The position numbers and the translations under genes were made by a program. DNA of 64,000 nucleotides from Cycas panzhihuaensis (lineage: Eukaryota; Cycadophyta): contig CM041465.1 in the NCBI GenBank assembly GCA_023213395.1, positions 224,943,741 to 225,007,740 on the forward strand, read 5' to 3'. Positions 55,544 to 64,000 of this stretch are shown here, one piece after another (position 1 is the first letter of the stretch; every line of letters begins with the position of its first letter). The notes below the pieces were generated by a model, which saw nothing but the letters and a program-made list of their open reading frames with translations, had not been told where the DNA came from and ran no database searches.

Positions 55544-55839
55544 TGAAAAGAGTGGATCTATCCTTCATCTCCATGCACTAAACACAAAAGCAAACATGGG
55601 AGCAAGAGAGACTTGAGAGAAAGAGAGTAGCTCTCACAAAATGGGGAGGTAAAAATGAGCCTCCTCCATTGAGTTTCTACTTTTATATTGAGAGAGGGAG
55701 CATTAGAGTTAGGTGAAATGAAATTACACATAATACACATGAAAGTGCATTTCACTTAAGTGATCTAATTTAAAGTTTACTTAAGACTCTTTAGAAATAA
55801 TCAACTAATGTAATGACCTTGTGACATTAACCCGTTTCA
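55544..55839 (-). repeat. LTR shared by Copia-A (5') and Copia-B (3')
   Basis: TGAAAAGAGTGGATC to ACCCGTTTCA. On its left is the Copia-A primer site; on its right the Copia-B polypurine tract (plus-strand ATCTCCCCCTT, 55840-55850). It therefore acts as 5' LTR for one unit and 3' LTR for the other. Confidence 0.93.
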
Positions 55840-56272
55840 ATCTCCCCCTTAATGGTAGAAGGTCATTTCATTCTATTTTATTCTATCCTATGAGGTCTTC
55901 ATTTGAGCCTCTTACAAAGTAAACTACTATGACACTTTTGTGGGAAACCCTCATGGGGAAGAAAACTGACAAATTTTCTAATCTACTAACCTGGATCAAG
56001 CATCTCTTTAAATGAATCCAAATAGCCAATCAATACAATGAATTTTGTAGCTAAAATCTACTGAGTCTCCATATACCATCGGGTCATCCCCCATGCCCTT
56101 TCGGGTTTTCACATGTTCTGATTTTCCAAAATGATTCAACCCTTATCCTTTCATGCCCATAAGGGGTTTTCACGAATGGGATAGAGCAGAGACTTACTCT
56201 TGTCCTTTCGCGCCCACAAGGGGTTTTCACGAATGAAACAGAGTATGATGGTCATATTGTCATCTTCTTCAA

Positions 56273-57962
56273 TCAGTCAGAGATCGAGGCCCTAAGACCA
56301 AGTTGCCTTCGAAACTGTTCAAACTTCACCCTCTTTAGTGGTTTGGTGAAGATATCAGCCACTTGATCTACTGTGGGGTAGTACTCTAGTTGAAATGTGC
56401 CATCATGAACTAGTTCTCTAATCCTGTGGATTTTCGTACTTATATGTTTGGTACGATTGTGAAATACAAGATTTTTAGCCATTTGGATTGTAGATTGATT
56501 ATCTACATGTAAGCTAGTAGAACTTGTTTGGGTGGCATTTAATGTATTCAACAATTTTCTAAACCATATCACCTCCTTGCTTATCTCAGAAGTAACAATA
56601 TATTCAAATTTCGGTTGAGTGCAGAACTATCTTACGTAAATGCGGATCTCCATGATATTGGTGCTGTTCCAAGAAATGTTACATACCTAGACATAGATCT
56701 TCTTGTGTTTTTATCTCCAACAAAGTTTGAGTCTGTGTATGCACAAAGTTTAAATTCTACATTGGGTTCATACAATAGACCATATTTGTTGGTCGTCTTC
56801 AGGTACCTCAACACTCGTATTGCAGCTTGCCAGTAATTCTGCTTAGGATTTGTCATGAATCTTGCAAGAATATCGACAGGGTGTGAAATATTTGGCCTTG
56901 TGTTGGTAGGATAGATGAGGCTACCTACAAGTTGCCTGTAGAGTGTTGCATCTGCCTCCCTAGTGTCACCATCAGCTGAGAGTTTAACATTAGGTTCCAT
57001 AGGTGTAACCACTGGTTGAGCACCTTCCAATTGAAGCTTTGTGAGAAGATCGTTGATATATTTTTCTTGGGAGAGAGAGATTTTACCATTCTTTTGAGTT
57101 ACTTCAATTCCCAAGTAATATTTCATCAACCCGAGGTCAGACAATTCAAAAGTTCTAGCAAGGTCTTTCTTCAGTTGGCTGATTACCTGTTCACTATTAT
57201 AACGTACAAATATTAAAAGGTAAAGCATTTGATGAATAGTGTTGCATCAATATCTTGATAGTCACAAACCTCATATCCAAGTTGCCTCATTCTTTCAGAC
57301 AACTTGGTAAACCAAGCACGAGGGGCTTGTTTTAGGCCATACAAGGACTTTCTGAGCCTACAAACCTTATACTCCTGACCGACAATCTCGTATCCTTTTG
57401 GCTGAGCCATGTAAATTTTTTCTTTAATGTCCCCATTGAGAAATGTAGTCTTAACATCAAGTTGGTGCATTTTCCAACCCTGTTGAGCAGCCAAGGCTAT
57501 AAGAGTTCTGATTGTAGGCCACTTGGTTGTAGGAGCAAAGATTTCAGTGTAGTCGATGCCTTCCCTTTGCATGAATCCTTTTGCTACTAGCCTCGCCTTG
57601 TGTTTTTCTAGGGTGCCATCTAATCTGTACTTGTTTTTGAACACCCATTTGTTTTGAACTACCTTTCTTCCAAGTGGTAGATCAACAAGCTCCCATGTAC
57701 CGTTCTTGATAAGAGATTGGTACTCTTCGTTCATGGAATTTCTTCAAATTGCATGCTTTATAGCTTCTTGGTACATTAGGGGTTCTTCATTAAGAGAAAG
57801 GTGCAATTCTATTGGTTCTAGCTCAACAGAAAGTGATTCATACATCCTTGCTCTATGGGCACTTCTAGTGCCAGTTTTGCCTACCTCATCTAGTTGCATA
57901 TGTTTGTGTAGCTGGTAGGCTTCACGAAAACCTCGAGTTGGGAATGAGGTTTTCATTTCCAC
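56273..57962 (-). pseudogene. Copia-B reverse transcriptase and RNase H
   Basis: The 57734-57213 stretch (173 codons) opens MNEEYQSLIKNGTWELVDLP and covers the reverse transcriptase fingers and palm to LRKSLYGLKQAPRAW. At about 57195-57235 a deletion of some 35 bp relative to Copia-A removes the catalytic VDD box. The next open stretch (57228-56632) resumes after it with EQVISQLKKDLARTFELSDLG, continuing to YTDSNFVGDKNTRRS, the start of RNase H. The final part is 56572-56273. A short segment near 56590-56630 differs from Copia-A. Confidence 0.93.
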
Positions 57963-59894
57963 AGCCTCTTGGTCTTCATTTTGATCCTAAAAAAGATCGT
58001 GTGAAATGTGTGGCACGGAGGAAGTTGACGATGCTGGAGAAGATGGGCCAGCCACTAATGTTGGAGAAGATGGTCCTTCTGCTATGGCTTTGCCTTTGTC
58101 AACTTGGCTATTCGCAAATGATGGTGTTGGATATATACACATTGGTTGGGAGTCACAACTTGTATCCTTCGAGGCTCTATTGTCAGATTCCAAGATTTCA
58201 AGCAACTGTTAAGCATCTCCCCCCCTAAATTTTGGAATGTGGACATCAAATTCAGTAGCATCATTAAATTAGTATGAAGGTATCTTGGAGTCAAGTCTGA
58301 GTAATTGATCTTCAGTCTCTACAAAGGTAACATGTCTAGTGATGATAATTTTGCATTGTAAAGGTATAAAAACCTTGTACCCCTTTTTGTCCACAGGGTA
58401 TCCGACAAAAATATCTTTGAGGGCTCTATCTTGGAGCCTATTTCTGTGTTCCTCCAGAATGTGAGCATAACAAGTAGAGCCAAAAATTTTGAAGTGGGAG
58501 ATAGAGGGGTGTTGTCCATACCACATTTCATATGGAGAGGGGCCGAGCTTGGAGGGACTAACAATGTTGATGCAATACACGACAGTCTAGATAGCCTCAA
58601 CCCAAAGATAGACAGGGACATTCTTATATAACAGCATAGCATGAGCCATGTTCATGATGGTCCTGTTCATGCACTCGACAACTCCATTTCTTTGAGGTTT
58701 ACACTGCAATGATGGTTTGATGTTTGATTCCATGCTGACGTAGGTACGATTCAAACTCATTGGATGTGTACTCGCCACCATTGTCAGTCCTAAGTATTTT
58801 GATCTTGAATCCAAATTCATTTTCCATGCGAGCCTTGAAAGCTTGAAACATAGAAAAGGCTTCTTGCAAGAAAAGCAACCCATACTTTCTTGGTAAAATC
58901 ATCAATGAAAGTAATATAGTACCACTTATGTTTGAGAGAAGGGATGGGCATAGCACCGCATATATCTGAGTGTACAAGCTACAAAGGTTGGCTAGATTTT
59001 CACTGACTACGAGGAAAGGGTTTTCTTTGAGATTTGGCAATGATACATGCTTCGCATTTGAAGGGCTTAGAGGAGAGCCTAGGCATACCAAGAAGAATAG
59101 CATGTAGTTTTCTTAAATGATCAATTTTGATATGGCCCATACGAGCATGCCATAGGGCCACTTGGGACAACTTTTGAGGAGTCAGGGTAGTGATAAAAGC
59201 AAAGTCATCATCAACATAGTTAGCTTCAAAGGATGGTGAGCCAGTTAGGCGAAAAAATTTGCCATTAAGAATTCCGGTCATAACCACAGCATTTGAAGGA
59301 GGGTGAATGACACAGAGAGTTTGATTATTTGCAGTTATACTCAGATCAAATCCACGAGAGACAAGGGTGGACAGGGAGAGAAGGTTACGCCCGGGCGAGA
59401 ATATATAAAACATCAACAAGGGTAAAATCTAGAAGGCCTGGGAGTTTCAGGCAAACAGTTCTAAGTCCTTCGATTGACTGAGATGATTTGTCAGCCATGT
59501 GTACAACACCACGAACTTCAAAGTCAAAATCTTGAAAGAACAAGTGATGGCAAGTCATGTGTTGTGTTGCTCCAGTATCCATGATCCAAGATGAAGTATT
59601 TGAGGTGGCACTATTTGCAACTTCAAGTGGTGAAGGGAAAAGTGAATAAGCATAGCCACAATGAGCCTCAATATACTTAGTGGATCTATCAACAACATTT
59701 GATGAAGTGGTTCCAATTCTTTGAAGGTGTGCATGAGCAAATTGTGTTCCACCAAAAGCATCTTCAAACAAAGTATTATCAACATTATATGCACCATGGT
59801 GTTGTTGATAGCTTGGTAGTTTGTTGGTGGCAGTTCTACAATTTTTGGCATAGTGTCCTTTTCTATTACACCTTTGGCACACAATTATTTGATT
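57963..59894 (-). pseudogene. Copia-B integrase, protease and gag zinc knuckle
   Basis: Starts at the right with CQRCNRKGHYAKNCRTATNK (59882-59820), an intact CX2CX4HX4C knuckle, then the protease SSWIMDTGATQHMTCHH, a canonical DTG (near 59565). Then follow the pre-integrase LWHARMGHIKIDHL near 59150 and the integrase ILRTDNGGEYTSNEF near 58760. The catalytic-Glu region is RNGVVECMNRT near 58670, split by a frameshift at 58700. A ~12-bp deletion near 58862 removes part of the core compared with Copia-A. Confidence 0.92.
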
Positions 59895-60526
59895 TCCACC
59901 TTAAGAGCTAGTAAAAATGAAGAGGTGATTGGGCCATTGAAAATCATTGTTAAATGTTGGGATAAGTCAACATTGAAGTGTTGTGGATATCTGTCATTTT
60001 AAGTACTGAAGAATGACATTGAAAAGGTATTAGAAAGGTGAATTCTAGACCTTTGAAAAGGGTCTCAAAGTCATTTGGGATATTTCGAAGAATGTTCTTG
60101 GTTAAAGTCATACAACTTTAGGCCCTTCAAATATTTTTGACCTCTATATTTGGTAGACATGCGACACAGGTGACGCGGAATAACGAGTTTTCTTCAATCT
60201 TAATGGATTGAATGAAGCCAGAGGCGAAGGACACCTAACATAAGCCCTATGCATACCTGACAATCGAGGGAAAATGCCAATGCAAATTGCAGGATATGTC
60301 ATACTCCATGGTCCAGGCCAAGGACCTACATACAAAGGCCACAAGACGTGCGCTCAAGGCCTTACTGTGATAACCTTGCACATAGCCATTACAAATTGTG
60401 ATAAGGCCATGTAGAATCAAAATGCTTTGAGATGCCCATCATAGTTGGAGAACACACACCTGAGTAGAGATAGAATATTTCCACTTAGCCATGACCCTAT
60501 TGAGATATGCCACTCATAGTTGAGAG
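59895..60526. repeat. Flank block F, copy 2 (empty-site-like)
   Basis: Matches 47625-48264 with few substitutions and small indels, from TCCACCTTAAG to GTTGAGAG, but then runs on as CCATCGTTGTTAGG without an LTR. It joins Copia-B at a TCCA overlap. Confidence 0.92.
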
Positions 60527-61284
60527 CCATCGTTGTTAGGAAGAAGCTAAGCCACAATACGAAGGATAAACACAAGAAAACAAGCCTCACACCCTTTCAC
60601 AAAGTTGCCCAAGGCATGAATACTCATTGGAGAAGGAAAACGACGTTTTCAGCATGCATAATCATTGATGTATGTGTTAAAAATGCATGCAATGACATGC
60701 ATTGGCACACATAGCACTGGACTTGACAAAAGTAGCTTAAAATCACGAGAGAAACACCTAAATCTGAGCATAAATAGGATTTTTTGGTGGAGGAGGAATT
60801 GTGTTCGTGCCCTTGGATAAGAATATTCCATTTTGGACTTTGGACCAAAAAAGGTTTTTCTTTGTCTAAAGTTGAGGTGGCATTAAATCATATTTGATAA
60901 AATTTGGATCCTATAGTAGAGCCCATTGCCTGTTAGCCCATAGTCATATGGTCTATAGGGTGCCAGGGCATTATCTAGCCAATGCAGAGTCTGTTTTGGA
61001 CATGTGAATATACCACAATGTTCAATTTTTTGATATCTACAATCTTGCAGTGGTCACATGCAACACTTCTATATAAAATTTTGAACAAAAATCAAAATTA
61101 AGTGGTTTTTGTCTCATTTCTGCTACCTACAAGTAGATTGGGCAAGCAATATCACTTATACTAGCTACTTGGATGTAGACTGAAGAATTTCATAGCTTTC
61201 ATGCTTTATTTTTGTGTTGTTTTAGTTGCTTGCCAATTATTTATGAGTGTTTTTCAGTTAAAAATTGCTACTAAAGGAAGCATA
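60527..61284. other. No feature recognised
   Basis: AT-rich sequence between block F copy 2 and the Copia-3 gag start. It may include a Copia-3 leader, but no LTR or primer site was found. Confidence 0.4.
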
Positions 61285-62060
61285 ATGGGTTCAATCATGG
61301 AAAAGCTACTTGGTCCTAAAAATTATACTTCTAGAAACATCAAATGTTTCGTTTCTTTCATTTGAATGATCCTCGGAAATATGTTGATAATGCGAAAAGA
61401 TGCAAGTGAAATCAATGCTTTCAAAAATAAACTAAACACAGATGTTGACTTTAATGTTGAATATCAATCTAAAATGCGTGTAACATTTGGTTTTCTAAGC
61501 ATGTCAATTAGTGGAAGCATCATATTGCACATTAAGGGCACTACTACATAGAAGCAAATATGGGACATGATCGCGAACCTGTATAAACACAAGGACGATG
61601 TGAAGAGCCCTTAACTTGCGGAGTCAATTGTACAGTTTGAAGATGATAGGCGTAATGATGGAGCACATGAGAATTGTGAGATCTATATAGAATCAACTGA
61701 TGATTGTAGGAAAGATCATACTTGATTCAGAGATCATAGGTTGCATTCTGAGGAGTCTACCTCTCCAATATCAGAACTTTTCAACCGCATTGACATTGTC
61801 TAATAAATTGTCCACTATGACAATTGGTTCTTTGGAATTCCTGCTTATGGAACATGAGCAGAAATTGAAGCAGATGCATGGTGAGTCATCTGGAGCACTG
61901 GTGTCTAGATCGAAAGGGAAGAAGCCCTACATTCCAAAGAAGAACACACCTTCTAAACCAATAGTTTAAAAGGACAAACATAGAGATTCAAAGGGACAAT
62001 ACAAACCAAAATGTTACAATTGTGGGAAATTGGGACACATCAAAAAGGATTGTTAGGAAT
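61285..62060 (+). pseudogene. Copia-3 gag
   Basis: The likely start at 61285 opens MGSIMEKLLGPKNYTSRNIK. Stops at 61362 and 61550 interrupt a UBN2-type gag (MRKDASEINAFKNK, then HIKGTTTxKQIWDMI). The later part 61700-61969 shows SLPLQYQNFSTALTLSN, then MEHEQKLKQMHGE. The zinc knuckle at 62012-62053 reads CYNCGKLGHIKKDC, complete. Confidence 0.88.
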
Positions 62061-63640
62061 GGCAGTAACAACAGTGTTCACAATAGCATCAACAACAACC
62101 TAGTAGCAAAAGCAATAGTAGCGACAACAACGACCATCTGGACAATGCGGTCATGTGACAAATGCAATAGAGGACATACCTGTTGAGATTGCAAAGTGGT
62201 TTCTTGTTGTAGCACATAAGATAGGATCTGTTGCGCAGGATGTTTCATTTATTGATTTAGGTGCATCGAGGCATATGATTGACAGACTAAAATGGTTTTT
62301 TCAAATGTGGAAGATGAATCAAAAGGTTACTATTATGGATGACATTGATCTGGAAGCCATAGGTGTTGGAAAAGTACCATTCATCATGCAAAATGGTGAA
62401 CAATAGTATTTGGATAATGTTTTGTATGTACTAAATTTGAAGGCAAATGTTGTTTCTATAGGTGAAATTAAACAACAAGATATGACTGTAACATTTGTTT
62501 GAGGATAGCGCACGATCTAAGACAAACAAAACAAGATTGTAGCCAAAGGGCTTAGAGAAAATAATTTGTATAAACTGCAAGGACAAAGTACAAAGAGAGT
62601 TCTTTGTTGTATCTCTTAAATAAAAATTATGGCATGAAAGTATGGGTCATTTGAACTGCTCTAGTCTCTAATGGATGCATAAATTGAAAATGGTGCATGG
62701 TCTTTTTATGATAAATGTTAAAAGTTGTTTGTATGAACCTTGTGTTTTTGGAAAACAGTATAGAGAGCCATTTTTGAAGAAGAAAGATCGAAGAGCTAGA
62801 AAATAGTTAGGGTTGGTTCACTTAGATATCTATGGACCAATTGTTGTTATCTCAGTTGGTGGAGTAAGATATTTCATCATTTTCATTAATGACCTTTCAT
62901 AAAAAGTTTGGATTTTTCCATTGAGGGAAAAATCTAAATCCTTCATCTACTTCAAACAGTTTAAGGAGTTGGTAGAGAATGAAAGTGGACACAAGATTAA
63001 GGTCTTGCAGACTGACAATGGTGGAAAATACACTTCAAATGAGTTTACTTAGTTCTGCAAGAATCATGGAATCGAGAGGTAGTTTCCTACTGCCTATACA
63101 CTTCAACAGAGTGGAGTTACTGAACTGATAAATAGAGTCATGGTTAAAAAAGCCAAAGCTATGGTGAAAGGCAAGAATGTAACAAATATTTTATGGGCAG
63201 AAGTTGTGAACATACCTACATATCTGACAAACAGAAGCATTACAAGGGTTGTTAGGAATATAACACCTAAGCAAACTTAGTCATATAAGAAATTGACTAT
63301 TTGTCATCTAAGAGTCTTTGGGTGTATAGTGTACATGCATATCCTAAAGGAAAAACAACAAAAGTTGGACAATAAAAGCACAAAGTGCATCCTTGTTGGA
63401 TAGTCAGATGAAAAGAAAGCATATAGAGTATATGAGTTGTCGACAAGGAAGGTTCATAGAATTCGTGATGTAATCTTCCATGAAGATGAGAGTCTAGATG
63501 TTGGTTCAAGTCATGTTGAGGGCCAGGTTGATGAGCTACCTGAATGCAGTTCTTCATATGATCTTGTTCAACCTGAATATGAGCCGTTTGACATTGTTAC
63601 AGCAACAGAGTTGAAATCCTTTTAGTTTCCAGAATCTGAA
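62061..63640 (+). pseudogene. Copia-3 protease and integrase
   Basis: Protease region FIDLGASRHMIDR (about 62247-62285); the DSG motif is DLG. Pre-integrase LWHESMGHLN near 62630 and CVFGKQYREPFLKK near 62745. The integrase core keeps the three acids: HLDIYGP near 62820, [10 protein letters not shown] near 63008 and the Glu in GVTELINR near 63115. NRSITRVVRNITP, LRVFGCIVYMH and RKVHRIRDVIFHEDE carry it to 63490, then an acidic linker. Stops at several sites, for example 62805, 63051 and 63279. Confidence 0.88.
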
Positions 63641-64000
63641 TTTAAGTAGAAGCCAAAGATAGAGTCAAATCCAAAGCTCGAGAAATTGTTTATGCCTTCA
63701 CCTTCGTCTTCAAAGAAAAAACTTTTAAATGGTATTTGAAAACTATGGAGGGTGCTAAAATGTTATTACCTGAATTCGAGGGAGAGTGGAAGTCAAAATC
63801 GTGACCTTCTCAATAGGTGAATGTAGTGATCTAATTCTACTTTTATAGCAATTTTCCTCAAAAATACAAGTAATAATCCACAAAAACAATAACTAGATGC
63901 TATTCAACAAGAAAAATGAACAATGAACAAGAATTACAAAATCCACAGAAGTAAATAATAGTCTTTATTGTCAAATAATACCAAAATAGAGCAAAAGTTC
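63641..64000. other. Unresolved end of window
   Basis: After the Copia-3 integrase linker the expected reverse transcriptase does not appear. A purine-rich GAGGGAGAGTGG at 63779-63790, then TGTAGTGATCTAATTC at 63825, could mark a polypurine tract and LTR start, but this cannot be tested without the next sequence. Confidence 0.3.

Larger units (their letters stand above)
48265..55839 (-). mobile_element. Copia-A: complete copia element of a tandem pair
   Basis: Minus-strand 7.6-kb element: 3' LTR 48265-48562, RNase H and reverse transcriptase, integrase, protease, gag, a 2-kb leader with repeats, a primer site at 55531-55543 and the 5' LTR 55544-55839. The 5' LTR is directly followed by the polypurine tract and coding region of Copia-B, so it is shared. 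Coding parts hold fewer stops than Copia-1 and Copia-2, suggesting a younger family. Confidence 0.95.
55840..59894 (-). mobile_element. Copia-B: second, truncated unit of the tandem pair
   Basis: Minus-strand coding region matching Copia-A from the polypurine tract through RNase H, reverse transcriptase, integrase and protease up to the gag zinc knuckle. It ends abruptly at about 59894 inside gag, where the flank block F begins. Gag N terminus, leader, primer site and 5' LTR are missing. Several indels distinguish it from Copia-A. Confidence 0.93.
61285..63640 (+). mobile_element. Copia-3: gag to integrase remnant
   Basis: Plus-strand copia coding region without visible LTRs. Gag, zinc knuckle, protease, pre-integrase and integrase are present in order; reverse transcriptase is not recognisable before the window end. 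A different family from Copia-1, -2 and -A. Confidence 0.85.

Noticed and set aside
63297-63557. Minus-strand frame opposite Copia-3 integrase
   Set aside because: Antisense shadow of the integrase C-terminal segment.
1-64000. tRNA, rRNA, CRISPR array or prokaryotic operon signals
   Set aside because: None seen; the tRNA-like strings are retroelement primer sites, and the direct repeats are LTRs or minisatellites without regular spacers.

Overview
This window looks like intergenic DNA from a large, repeat-rich seed-plant nuclear genome. There is no operon structure, no bacterial-type gene, and no intact long open reading frame. Nearly every recognisable protein is a broken plant transposable-element protein: Ty3/gypsy chromovirus, Ty1/copia, L1-type LINE or hAT. 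LTR elements are primed by initiator-Met-like sites (TGGTATCAGAGC and variants). Most stop codons lie where one C-to-T change (or G-to-A on the other strand) would make them, as expected for old methylated repeats. A conifer or other gymnosperm would fit, but that is inference. The only host-gene-like signal is one exon resembling the plant poly(ADP-ribose) polymerase catalytic domain (29142-29247, +).

Layout. 1-1739: gag and 5' LTR of a minus-strand chromovirus (Gypsy-1) inserted in a hAT transposase relic (1740-2708, +). 2914-3054: 54-bp tandem repeat. 3080-6015: decayed minus-strand gypsy pol, split by a poly(T)-bounded insertion. 6430-27730: a LINE (+) split by a 16.7-kb nest. Its reading frame stops at 9984 and resumes at 26716, on either side of a CTACA target duplication. 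The nest is a minus-strand LTR element (Outer-LTR, 9985-26715). Gypsy-2 (10150-15714, -) sits inside its 3' LTR, and Copia-1 (15983-23630, +, CAAAG duplication) sits in its interior. 27740-28125: orphan copia-like LTR with primer site. 28126-33541: sparse DNA with the PARP-like exon and an unrecognised decayed coding stretch near 30.4-31.0 kb. 33542-39133: Gypsy-3, a near-complete chromovirus (-). 39140-40575: LINE RNase H relic (-). 40589-40912: LTR plus primer site. 40973-46907: Copia-2 (+, GTTAT duplication). 47625-60526: a tandem copia dimer (Copia-A complete, Copia-B truncated, one shared LTR) between two copies of a ~635-bp flank, one of which looks like the empty insertion site. 61285-63640: Copia-3 gag to integrase (+).

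How parts relate. Each LTR element has or had the set gag, protease, integrase, reverse transcriptase and RNase H; chromoviruses add a C-terminal chromodomain. All visible copies carry stops, frameshifts, deletions or lost catalytic residues, so none looks autonomous. Small regulatory-looking structures are better preserved than the proteins: a covarying 12-bp inverted repeat upstream of the TATA box in two copia LTRs, a CCTCTTCGAGG box downstream of TATA in four LTR families, and a hairpin beside the polypurine tract of two chromoviruses. Borders were placed by reading LTR pairs, primer sites, polypurine tracts and target duplications by eye; identities were not computed.
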